A DNA stretch of 64,000 nucleotides from Cricetomys ansorgei (lineage: Eukaryota; Chordata; Mammalia; Rodentia; Nesomyidae). A program made the position numbers and the translations under genes. Positions 42,401 through 55,300 of the stretch are shown here, one piece after another; position 1 is the first letter of the stretch; every line of letters begins with the position of its first letter. The stretch spans positions 3,933,501 through 3,997,500 of the forward strand of contig JAMJFZ010000818.1 of the NCBI GenBank assembly GCA_026225945.1, given 5' to 3'. The notes beneath the pieces are model-generated. The model was not told the origin of the DNA, searched no databases, and saw only the letters and a program-made list of their open reading frames with translations.

Positions 42401-45400
42401 GTGTGGGGCACCGAGGCGAGGGCCTCCTGCTCCCTGGGTCTGAGTGCTCCTTTCTGAGTGCCTGCAGCCCTGTCCAGCATGGCTGCACAAATGGTTGACT
42501 GGGGAGAATTTAAGGATGGGAGAAAAAAACCACCCACCCTCACCATGTTCCCTTTTCTTATTTTAGAGACAGAGTCTAGTCCTGGCTGGACTACAGTGAT
42601 CCTCCTGCCTCAGCCCCCCTAAGCAGCTGACACTACGGGCATACACCACAGGGCCTGGCACGTCACACTGTCGAGCAACCATCTACCCAGAAGCTGTCAG
42701 AGTGCACAGGGAGGGGAGACGGCCGGCGGCACAGAGCCACGGGGTGGTGCCATCCACACCGGGGCCTCCCACTAAAACCAGCACAACATGATAAAGGACC
42801 TCACACCCCGTGGGGACGGGAAGAGAAATGTGCCCTAGCCCGAGAGAGGCCAGAGGTGGGGGGAGCCCCAGAGCTTACCATGATGATGTACCAATTGTTG
42901 ACAACCGTGAGCTCAAACAAGGTCACTGTCGGGGGTGGGGGGGGGGAATGGGTGCACCTCAGGCCAGTGTCAAAGGCCTTCTCCATCCCTGAGAACTGCT
43001 CACAGGAAGTCCTCCACCCAACCTCCCCACCAAAAGGTGTGCCCTGTGCCTAAAGAGCCCGTGAGGGACCAGGTCTGGCTGAGGTAGTGAGGAGAGAGCA
43101 GCAGACTTTGCTGGGTTTAGATGGAGCAAGATGGGGGCCTCTCCTCCCTCGAGAGGCCATGTCCAGCCTGGTGATGCCCCCCGCCCCCACCTTCAGGGTT
43201 TTGGAACCAGGAGCGGAGAGGAACCCCGGGGCCTCGGTTAGGGGCCGCACAACGCTGAAATAGCACTGGTGTTCTGGGTTCCCTCTGATGGCTTCTGCTG
43301 ATGAGGCGTGCCACGCTAACGGCGCAGCCCCCCAGCTAGGGCCTCTTATTTCTGTCGTGTGAGGTCTGGTGCCTGGATCTGCCCGTACTCCAACTGCACT
43401 GCACTGCTGGGAGTACAAGGGACCCCAGGAAGTGTGCCCAGGGGCTAGAGAGAGGGGGAGGTGTTACATAGCTCGGAACCAGACCAAGGCCGCTCGATCG
43501 CTCTCTCACTCACTCACCGAAGCTGTTGAGGATGTTGTCGAAGTTGTTGAGATAGTAGTAGCCGTCTTCCACCTTGGTCTTGTTGCCCACTGTGTGATTG
43601 ATCCATCGGTAGGAGTCGGCCACCGTGCTGGAGCTAATGAGACAAGAGGGCGGGAGGGTCACATGACTGCCCACGCCCGCTGGGACAAGGGTACCGACCG
43701 AGGTCTGGCCGGGGTCTCGTCTCTCAGTGCCACCCGTATCCTGCCCGATTCGCCGTCACTGGGCATGTCTGCAGCCTGCAGAGGAGGAGGTGGGGGCAGG
43801 GAGAGATGGGGACCTCTGCCCTCCCAGGCTTTTCCGGAACCAGTTTTGACACAGTTGCCCCGCTGGAGGGAACCCCGTTTGCCACACTCTGGCTTCACAC
43901 TCGTCGGTTAAAAGCCATGGGTAAAAGCTGCCCGTTCCGCCAGGCGGCTGGCCGGCAAGGCTCTGTCCTGAGTCCCGGCCTGCTGGGGGACCCTGAAGGG
44001 AGGTCCGGAGTGTGCGGCTGAGCTCGCTGGGGACCGTCCACATGGCCGGACACATACCAGGGTCCCTGGAGACCCGTCAGTGCTCAAGGCCTCGCGGGCC
44101 AGTCGTAAGTGGACGTATCGATAGCGGGTCATGCTCATTTCCCTCTGGATGGGAGGCGATGGGGTGGGGGTGGGGGGGCAGAGGTGTCACCCTTGCTCTG
44201 CGCCCCTCACCCCTGTGGCCTTGCCACGTGTCATCTGTCTAGTCCCTCCCGGACAGTGTATCGGGGTGGGGCTGGGGGAGGGGCTCTGCTTCTGAAGAGG
44301 TGTGTGTGGATTGAGGCCCAAGCCCTGCTAGGGATGGGTGACGTCACTCCACTCTGCATGCCCGGCTCAAGTGCAAAGCCCATGCTGTGCAGGCTGGGGG
44401 GGGGCCGTGGCGCCACTTACTTGCAGCAGTTGCGGTACACTCGCCCGTTGAAGAACTCCATGCCCACGATGGCGAAGGAGTAGTAGAAGGTGAGCAGCGT
44501 GAGGCCGAGGCTGGGGAGGCAGAGGGACAGGGTAGTCAGGGCGGGAGGGGAGCGTGCCGGCTGCAGCGCGGCCTGGTCTCCCCCCGGCACTGACTGCGGG
44601 AGGCATGCCCCTAGCCCTGGCCAAGTGACCACCGAGAGGTGCCTGCGGGGGAGGGGGCCGCGTGGCTCATGGCGGGGACGCTAGGGACAGATGCCCCTTG
44701 ACCAGAGATGCACCCCTTACCTGTGGAGGTATGCTCACAGGTGACCCCTTACCTGTGAACGTAGACACAGGTGGTTAAGTTGACAGCACCTGCCTCCCCC
44801 ACACTAGACAGCTCAGCCGGGCCGGTGCTGCCGAGGGGACCTGTTATGGTCCAGGTTCTGTCTCTTTGGAGACCTCCCCCAGACCCCCAGAATCCAGCCT
44901 TCCTGGGATTCCTCCTGGCTCCCACGTCCCCTGGACCCCTAACGCAAGCCTCATGCCGCCTGGACCTGCAGGCCGAGAGGCGGGCAGTACCTGGCCATCC
45001 GAGGGAGCAGCTCAAACATGGTGTCCAGCACGTTGCGGTAGCGTTTCTTCAGTTTAAACAACCTGAGCAACGAGAACGCTGTCGCTAGGACCACAGAGGT
45101 GGGGGCATGGCCACGGCCCGCTTCCTCAGACGGGCCAGGACCTTGCAAGCCCTCCTCTCCTCACGTGAAGACGAGGCTGAGAAGCCTTGCACAGCCGAGC
45201 CTACTTCCCACGTGACTCATAAACTGTGGCACTGGATGGGGCTGACCCAGGACGCCAGGGCGGGTCAAGACCCTCTGAAGGGCCGCAGACTGTGCCAACT
45301 CGTAGCGCGTTACGTGGTTTTTAAAAAAAAAGGTGAGTCCCTACTGGAGTGCACAGATGGAGCCAGCAGCTCAGACAGTGTCACAAACCCGGGAAAGGGG

Positions 45401-48400
45401 TGCACAGTCGCATTCAGAGACCGTCAGGGGAGAGGGGGAAGTGCAAAGAAGGGACAAGCCACAGCAGGCTTGCTCTAGTTGGCCCGGAAGGAATGGAGGG
45501 AGCGGGGACGTGGTAGACTGTTGTACTGGCTGGCTTTACGTCAACTTGACACACGTTAGAGTCATCAGAGAGGAGAGAGCCTCAATTGAGAAAATGCCTC
45601 CATTAAGATCTGGCTGTAGGGCATTTTCTTAATTAGTGATTGACCGGGGAAGGCCCAGCCCATCGTGGGCGGTGCCGTCCCTGGCCTGGTGGTCTTGGGT
45701 TCTATAAGAAAGCAGGCCGAACAAGCCATGAGGAACAAGCCGGTAAGCAGCATCCCTCCATGGCCTGTGCATCAGCTCCTGCCTCCAGGTTCCTGCCCTG
45801 TTTGAGTTCCTGTCCTGACTTCCTTCAGTGATGACTGAGATGTGGAAGCTGTAAGCCAAGGAAACTCTTTCCTCCCCTCTTGGTCACGGTGTTTCGTCCC
45901 CGCGAAACACCTAAGAAACCTATAGAAACCCTAAGACAACTGCCTTAGGTAGTCAAGCAGCCCTGGCTCCTTAGGATCCAGGAGCCTGAACCCCGGGGAA
46001 GGCATGTAGGCAAGTGGGGCTCCATTTGGACCTCACTGGACCTGAAAAAGCAGGGAAGGAAACCAGGGGCAAAGTGTCCAGAGATTGAAATAAGCAAGAG
46101 CAACAGCCCCGGGCATCCCTCCAGTCCCTCAAAGGTGATACTGGACCGGCAGGCAGCATGGCTCTTCCTGGGCTGCAGGCTGGGCCATTCTGCCCATCAG
46201 AAGCATTGTGTGAACCTATCCTGCACGGCCCGTGCTGAAGATGGAGGCCCCGCCACAAGCTAGCAAACCTCTTGGCCAGTCCTAAGGGCTCCTTTCCCCA
46301 ACGCCCACCGCCCACTCCCCAGCCCTGCGGGTCACCTCAGCAGCTGAAGGGGACGCAGGACCACAATGAAATAGAAAGGCTCCATGTTGAGTGTCAGTGC
46401 CAGAAGTCCCAGGAAGGCAAACGCTGTGACGGAGAAATCGAACCTGGGGCCAGGGGAGTAAAGCCATGGTTTGCCAGTGATACCCCAGGACGTCCCTTCC
46501 TCCGGTAACCCTGCTCTTAGCAGGCTTCCACAGAGACCTGACCAGCCATGGCGCCTGGGACAAGGTCCCACAGCTGGCCACCCCCACCCCCTCCCCCCAC
46601 CTGCCACAGCTCAGGCCTGGTTGTCACTGGTGGCCGGCCTCCGAATTCTGACCCCAGGGCACACGGCCTGTGGACCCTGTGCTACTCTAAAGATAAGGCA
46701 GAAGCCCTGCCACAGTAGCTCCTGGATGTCTGGCCACGCTGAGGAACTGAAGGCAGAACTCAAGACACACCAGGCAGGCACACGCTCCGCTGTCCTCGTG
46801 TGACAGTGTCAGGGACAGGACCAAGGGCCTCACGGGTGCCAGACAAGCTTCCACCGAGTAAGCCCAGCCCGTCCGTCTTTTGTCCTTTGTTTCAATTTTT
46901 TGTTTGCTTGTTTGTTCCCCTCTGCTTTGATATGGTGTCTCTGTGAAGCCCAGGCAGACCTTGGACTTCTGGGCTCAAGGGATACGCGCCTTCATCCCCA
47001 TCCTAAGCGGTTGATGTCAAGCGTGCCCGGACACACCGATTTCTCCCTGCTCTGACTGGTTCTATTTTGATGACCCAAACCCTCGTGAGTGTCACCTGAC
47101 TTCACAGGTGAGTTAATTTTAACTCAGGGAGGGTGTGCGATCTCCAGAACCACAGAGGCCACTTGGTCCTTTTCGTTTGGTTTTATTTTTTAAAACGGGG
47201 TCTCACGCAGTCCAGGCTAGGTACGAACTTATTATATAGCTGGGGATGACCTTGGACTCCTGATCCCGCCCCCACCTCCTGAGCGCTGGGATGACGGGTG
47301 GGCCACCGTACCAGCGCTGCCACACGGCTCTTTTCACTGCCAGCCAAGAGGTGACACCTGTGTTCTTTGTGGTTTTAATGCAGTGGTTCTCGCTCCTCTC
47401 AATGCTGTGGCCCTTTACATGCGGTGGTGGCCCCCCACACCCGTAAGATTATTTTTGTTGCTACTTCGGAATTGTAGTTTTGCTGCTGCTGTGAATCATG
47501 ATGTAACTATCTGATATGCAGATGGTCTTAGGTGACCCCTGTGAAAGGGTCATTCGAACCCCAAAGAGGTCATGGCCCACAGGTTGAGAACCCCTGTTTT
47601 AACGGAAGAAAAGAAACTTGATGACTAGGAAGAGCCAGCCCTGGGGACCGTGGGGACTGATGGGGCGTGGTGTGGGTGGCCCCAAAGGCTTCAGATATGG
47701 GCCCCAGAGAAGTCTTGAGACACACACAGGCAGACAGAACTTGCTGTCCTGAGTGTGCCTGCCCTTTGGATGTGGGTGGGGAGAGGATGACTGACTTGAA
47801 TATCTCAGCGTGATCACGTGCTCTACTTACAGATTCCACCCAGACGACAGGTACTCCACAGGGCCCAGGCCAGCCACCTTCATGAACAGCTCAACTCCAT
47901 AGACTAAGACAAGAGGGAGACATCGGGTCAGCTAGAGGCAAGGCCGAGAGATGTGAGGGAGGGGCTGGTGTGGCCAGGGGAAGCAGTGTAAGCACGGGGA
48001 TTTGAAACGGGGCAAAGGGGTCAGACTAAACCTCTAAGATGGGTCCTTTAAGGTTCTGTCTTAGGGAAGGGCCATGAGATGCTACAACCGGTCAGAGCTT
48101 TCATAGCTGGATTTAAGCCGGCAGCTGGGCAGAGCCACGCAGTACACTTACTGGTAAGAAATACAAGGTAACTCCAGGGCACGTGCTTTGAGATGAAATT
48201 CCCACCTGAAAGACAGGGCAGTGGTGGTTGCGGCCAGCCAGGGGCTCTGAGTAAAGCAGGGTCAGGCCTAGGCGGCAGCTTACCTTTCAACATGAATGTC
48301 TCCACCAGGATCCACACCCCGTTGACAGCTACCACCAAGTCTGCAATAGACAAGCCATGAGGGAGTCGGGCTTGCCAGCCTACAGGTGCGGTACCCCGTG

Positions 48401-49273
48401 GACTGGTCATGCCACGTGGTTATGGGTCTGGAGGGGGCTTACGAGCCTGATCTCATCCTAGGGAGCTGGCGGAGTTTGGCCTCTCCCCTCTGTGCTTGCC
48501 ACAGGCAAAGTCCTACCCCCTTCAAGGGGCAGAACCGCTTACCTGTTTTAACCAATGCATTGCCCTTGAGTACCAAAGGACCCTCCCTCACCCCAACCCG
48601 ATAAATATACCATGACCCTTGCAATAAACTTGAGAACGACCCCCTCTGACGGCAACCTCCTGCAACCTCCCGAGTTTCTTGTGCTTCGTGGGACAAGGAA
48701 AGCCACGGGCAGGGACGAGCTCATTTCCAACATACAGGCATATCAGCAGGAAGCCCCATGTGTGAACAGAGCAGGTCTGGGCCGCACACCGTTCATGGAG
48801 AATTCCCTTCTGCTTAGAGCTCTCACTATGGACCAATAGCCACTAGGGAATTCCCTTAGGGAACAGCCGGGAGTGACTGAAGGCAAAGCAACTGGGTTCA
48901 GCTGTTCACATGTTCACATGAGTCCAGCCGGTCAACAGAGATGGCCCAGTATACACGGGCTTGTCTGACTTTAAAGTGACTGCATGACATTAAGAGCACT
49001 TGTTTCTCTGGTAGAGGACCTGGGTTTGGTTCCCAGCTCCCAGAGGGTGGTTTATAACCATCCGTAACTGCAGCCCCAGGGATCTGACAACCTCTTCTGA
49101 TCTCTGAGTGCTCTGGGCCCACATATGGTGCATAGCTACACCGGCAGAGAAAACACTCGTATTTGTAAAGTAAAATGAATCTGAAACTTTTTTCCCCAAA
49201 ATGACTGCACAAACACAGCAACATCATGCACACACAGACATTCTACCCCAGGACCAGAAACTAGACTCACGGG

Positions 49274-49322
<49 letters not shown>

Positions 49323-52300
49323 CATACATACATACATACATATATGTGTGTATATTAAGGATCACATGTGGCCATGGCTACCGTGACAGACCACAGGACT
49401 CTGGATGACGTAAGGACCAAAATCATGGGGGTAAGTACCGAACAACCTGCTTCCTTAACGGGCCGCCGCGGCGGGCTGTCCACAGAGGAGACGAACTGAG
49501 GTGGGAGGGTTCCTACCGACACCGTGGTCCCAGAGGGCCCGAGTCTGCGACAGAGAGACACGGAACCCAAGGGAGGGCCCAGAAGGCCAGGAAGTGGCCA
49601 CAAGATGGTGCCCTGCCAATGTGATGGCACGGCAACCCGGGTGCGCCTGGACCTCAGATTTTTGTTTCCTGGGGGAGGGGGTGCTGGGGACAGAACTCAG
49701 CGCCACACGCTTGGCACCTTTTGTTCTCTCGCCTCTCTACAAGAACAAAGGACTCGGAGGTGGGGGGGCAGCGCTGTGATGGGTCACACTTACACATGAA
49801 ATACTGGAAGGCCTTGGACTTCACAAGGATGTTAATTCCTGTTGGAAGAGAAGGAACGTGTTAAGGTTAGAATGTCCGAGGTAGGCCAGGGCGCGTGCCT
49901 TTGATGACAGCGCTCCGCAGGGGCAGGAGGATCTCTGTGAGTTCAAGGCCAGTTTGGTCTACGTGGAGAGTTTCAGGACGGCCAGAGTTACATAGTCTTG
50001 AGTAAAATAAAAAGAATGGGGGGGGGGGTGCTGCCTGGGAGCCACACCCATGCTGCTCCAGCCCTGATAAAGCTGCTCTGGGGAGAGCTCAGCAGCATGA
50101 AAATGAACATGGAGTTAACTGTGGTCCCCAAGGGGCTGGCTAAGGGAAGATCACACCACAGCAGGACCTTCACTCTGGGCTTATTGTGCAAGTAACCTCC
50201 TTGAAGGTCAACCATACCCTACACAGTCCCTCAACATTGGCCCTGAGAGCCAGGTGCATGCCTTTAGTTCCAGCACTTGGGAGGCAGAGGCAGGTGGATC
50301 TCTGAGTTCAAGGCTAGACTAGACTACTGAGTTCCAGGACGGTTCTGATTTAACTTCTACCTACCTACCTACCCACTTGTTTATTATCCATTTTTTTGAA
50401 GCATGGTTTTGCTATGTAGCCCAGAATGACCTCAAGCTTGCCATCCTCCTGCCTCAGCCTCTCCAGTGCTATGATTATGGATTACTGATGAGGGTCCTTC
50501 CTGGTCCCCAAGCTGACTGCTTCCTTCCCAGCCAGGTCACAAATGCTCACCTTTGAAGATGAGGAAGGCCGTCCGGGGGAGCTCGTCAAACCAATGCTGT
50601 CTGTTCTTCTTTGCCTGCAATGCAGAGGAGCCAGGGGACACTGGGTCAAGGCCAGGGACCGTGACCTAGCCTAGGTCTCCACGGGTGTTACCCTCCCTCC
50701 CTGCTCCTGCTGCTAAACTGGGAACAGCAGTGACATTTAGGGATCTAGATGACAAACCAGACATGTGGGGCTAAGTGTCCATAGTGCTCCAGCCCATAAT
50801 GCTCCATGCACAGACCTCATCTGCATATGGCCCATCTCTCTGAGAATGGATGACATTCTCTCTCTGGTGAACCTTGGGAAGGCTGGGTCACATCTGGCGA
50901 GCCTTGGGCCGTGGGGTCTGGATCCCTGTTGTGGCTGAGGCTCCTGGGCCCCAATGAAGGCTGAGCTGCCCTCCCCACCTGCTTGCGTGGGGATGCAGGG
51001 ACACTCACCTTCCACTGCAGAGCAGCCACTTCGTAAATATCGTAGAAGTCCTTCAGGCTGTCACGAGGAAAGTGAGAAGGCTGTCAGGCACCTGACACTC
51101 AGCCTCTGTCCCCCAGGCTACCTCTCACAGAAAGATGGATAACCTTCGGGCCCAGCACTGAGTCAGAGCCCTTGCCTGCAGTGTCCTAATTGCTTCTGTC
51201 TTCCAGGGGTCATGAGGACTCAACCCATTTAGTCCACTGACCCCCTCTGCCCTGGAACACTGTCCCTTACAGGAACTAGAGGCCTTGGGGGACTGACAGA
51301 GTTGGTGATCTCAGCTCAAAGAGCCTGTGGCCCTCAATTCCACAATGAGTGGTACCTGACTCAGCAGGCAGCATCCTGGTGCTTACCAGGCCGGCACCGA
51401 AACTGGAGACCTCTCAAGCTCAGCCCTTCCAGGCTGCAATGTGCGTGTGCATGCTCGTGCGCGCGCGCGCGCGCGCGCGTGTGTGTGTGTAGGGGACGTG
51501 TGTATTGGGAACGCACGCATGTAGTCAGAAGATGGCTTTCTCTCCTTACATCATGTGTGTCCCAGGAATGAAAATCAGGTCATCAGGCTTGGCAGCAGGC
51601 GCCTTTACCTGTCGAGCCATCTCGCCTTTTCCTGTTATTTATTTATTTATTTTATTTTAGAGACAAGATCTGAAATAGTCCCAGCTGGCTTCCAACTCAC
51701 TACATAGCTGAGGATGGCGTTGAATTTCCAATCCTCCTGCCTCAGGCTTTCAAGTCCTGAGGTTAGAGGCATGCACTACCACACACATTTCTTTTCAATC
51801 AAACTGGACCGAAATAGACTATTGTCGGGCTTCTATGGCTTTGCAGAAGGTTACCATTGGCCATGGCCATGTGAGAGTTGTGGTGTAAACTGCATCTCTC
51901 AAAAGCTTCTCTGCAGCCCACTCCTAATGCCCAGAACTGTTCCAGTATGGGGGCAGGCAACCCCCTGCACCCCCACCCCCCGCACCTGGCTCTTACCTGA
52001 GCAGAGGTGTGTTGCTCTGATTCAGGGCCTTGAAAGACAGGAAGCGTTCCCTAGCATTCATCCGGGGCTTGTAGAAACGCATCAAGCCTTCGAACTGCCT
52101 ATAGGAGATGCCGGCCGGCCTCTGGGGGAATAGGGAAGGCGTTTCGGTGGAACACAGGGACGCAAGGACAGAGATGGCCCCATGCCTGGGGCCAATTGCT
52201 CAAATGTGCATTTTAGCACCTGCATTTTACTCCCATGGGCAGTGTGGCAGCTACAGGGTCTCCAGCTCTGCCAGGCCAAAAGGAGTGCTTTTGGTAGGGA

Positions 52301-55300
52301 GAGAGAAAGAAAGCCCCCTTCTATGACTCAGCCCCGTTGCCCTACCCGCTGGCTGACAAGCAGGCGGTAGGCGTGCTGGATGGCGGTCCGCTTATGCAGC
52401 AGTAAAGACTTGAACTTGCGCTTTTCGATGTCACTGAAGGTGTCGAACACCACGGCCAGGAGCTGTAAGGGACAAGCATGGAGCCTTGGCTGCCCTGAGT
52501 GGGCCTGCAGGGCTCAGGGGTCAACCTCTGCCCCCAGGAGGACCAAGGAGACCCTCTGGTGGGCTGCACTGCTTAGGACAGGGGCAGCCGCTGAGAGCCG
52601 AGGACAGGAATTGCTGATCTCTTCACATTTCTCTCCAGAAGTATTATCTCTGGGTTTTCCGCAGGCTTCCCTCTTGTCCCTCATAGCTGGCTCCTGGCTG
52701 GCCAGGGGACAGGCCAGGGGACGAGGCTGCAGGGACTTGACCCTGGAGCCTCTGCCTACTACCATGGTTACTTGTCTTGTGAGTCACAGCTTCGTGTGAG
52801 GCTCCAGGGATAGGAGTAACGGGGCGGCCTGCGTGCCAGGAAGGAACATTCTAGAAGTGTCCCAGGGCAAAGTCAGCTTATTAATGAGGGGGGAACGGAA
52901 GGTGGGAAAGACCTTAAGGACTTTGTCTTTCAAAGTTGTTTTTAGGTGAGCTCCCCTGTTCTTTCTACCGCCTCTAAATGACTCTCCATGGTTTTCCTTA
53001 TAGATTGAAGGCAAGCATTTTCCTGCCATAGGCCACAAAGGTGGTGTGGGCAGGTGGGCTCTGTCACAATTTTACTTAACTGTGGTTGACCGTTCCAAGG
53101 AGAGATCAGCCACAGATGAGAGTAAACTCAAGGACGTGGCTGGGTGCCGAATAAACTAATTACCGTGTGCATGTGTTTGTGTGTGTGCAGGAATGCGTGC
53201 GCAGATGGGATCGTGTGTGCGTGTGGAGGTCAGAGGACAACTTTTGGGGGTCTGTCTCCCCTTCTCAGGCTGTGAGGCTTATAGGCAAGTCTGAGCCATC
53301 ACCTGGCCCTCTCTTTTATTTATTTATTCATCTATTTATTTTTTTATTTGGTCTTAGTTTTTCCAAGACACCGTCTCTCTGTTGTAACTCTGGCTGTCCT
53401 GGAACTCACTCTGTAGACCAGGCTGGCCTCGAACCCACAGAGATTCGCCTGCCTCCGCCTCCAGAGTGCTGGGATTGATGGCGTGTGCTGCCACCATCCG
53501 GCTCTCTCTTTTATTGTTTGAGGCACTGCGTAGCCATGGCTGATCTGGAACCTGCTGTCCCCCTGCTTCCGCCTCTGAGTGCCAGGGTTACAGCATGTGG
53601 CACCAGGCCCAAGCCTTCCCCGCTGTTCTGACTTGGTGCTAGCCACACGACTTTGCCTTGTTCCAGGCATCAGGCCTTCTGTGTCCCAGAGCCCCGTCTC
53701 ACTCTGGAGGGAGAATGTTGAGGCCGACAGGCTTTGCCCACTCAGCCAGCTCCCTGCGGCTGTCCACACCCCTGTCATGCCCGTGTGATGGAATCTCGGT
53801 TAGAATCCAAAGCACAGAGTTTGGGATGCTTCCAGAGAGCCTGCAGAGGGGAGTTCCTGCAGGGGCAAGTCTGGAGAGGGCAGGAGAGCATCCATTGTGC
53901 CCATGCAAATCTCCATCTGGGCTCCTCGCAGTTCCTTTACAATAAACCTGCAAACACAGCTCCCTAGTTCTGCCAGTCACTTGAGGAAATTACTGGCCCT
54001 GAGGCTGCAGGAATCCTGATATGCTGCTAGTGAGCCAGAAGCAAAGGGGTCCCCTGATGCTTACTGCCACCTGAAGCCCTCAACCTGTGAGGTCTTGCGT
54101 TGTCTGGAAGTGGTATGGGCAGAAGTTGCTAGAAAGCACACACACCTGCTTGACCACAGGCTGACTAAAACTTCAGAGACAATGTGGAGAGCTTGGAATG
54201 TGGCTGGTCCAGGATCTAATTACAAACTGTCTCAGTTCCTTAACAGCCATTTACTACCCACCTCTGTATGTGCTCTAACATCTTTGTGGCTACTAATGAA
54301 GTCCTTCGGAATGTACCGACAGGCCACTGATCCAAAGGCTAAGAATGCCCTCAGCCGGCGCCTGAGGTCCCCAGCAGAGCCCTCCTGCTTCTGTAATGAC
54401 GTCTCCACCAATGTATTTGAAAAGTGTCTTCATTCATGACTCTGTTCTGCTATGACAAACCTTCATGGCGATGTCACCAAAGGAACACGGATTTGGGTAA
54501 CCTCGGTCTGTGTTCCCAGGCTACGGTCACTCATATTTAGTTCCAGAATAACTGAGTGAGGACTGAGTTTTGTGTGACAGTAGACAGTGTATTGAGGGTG
54601 CCCGTCAGCGTCTGCTGTAGCGCTGCTCGCTAGCCGGTGGGGAGAAGCCCCTCACCTTGTAGGGCTCCCCAAGTCTTCTGCCACTGTGGCGAGAACAAAG
54701 GGAAAGAGAATCTGCTTCTCCTGGAGCCTCTCAGTGGATGACAACTTAAAACCACGACAGGGAGCACTATCAAGCACCACTACTTTGCGATCTGAGAAAT
54801 TAATCTGTTTTTAAAGATTTACTTATTTACTTCATATATATGAGCGCTCTGTCTGCATGTATACCTGCATGCCAGAGCAGGTCTCATCACAGATGGTTGT
54901 GAGCCGCCATGCGGGTGCTGGAGATTGAACTTAGGACCTCTCGAAGAACAGCCAGTGCTCTTAACCACTGAGCCGTCTCTCCAGCCCGACTCGAGGAATT
55001 TTAAAAAGAAAATATTTCTTTGTTAAGTGCAAATTTTCTAATTTTGCAAGACTACAGGGACAGAATGTGCTATTCTTCCTTTCGTTTTTTTTTTTGTTTT
55101 TTTTTTTTTAAATTCACGTGTGCATGCCTGAGTGTATGCATGTACACCGTGAGTGTGCAGGAGCCCTCGGCAGTCGGAAGAACTGAGTCGTCACTGTAGG
55201 TGCTGGGAACCAGGCCCAGGTCCTCTGCAAGAGCAGTAAGTGCCTGTGGCCACTAAGCCATCTCTCCAGTCTGTTTGCCATTCCTGTCCTGGGCCTGAGT

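Larger units (their letters stand above)
48341..49793 (-). other. Tpcn1: TPCN1 intron upstream of the residue ~449-468 exon
   Basis: 1.45 kb, with unclassified sequence at 48400-48960, a B2 SINE, an (AT)n tract and GC-rich DNA after 49430. No exon seen. Confidence 0.6.

Noticed and set aside
45515..45940. Possible processed pseudogene
   Set aside because: The sequence matches a widely dispersed rodent repeat consensus rather than any spliced messenger.
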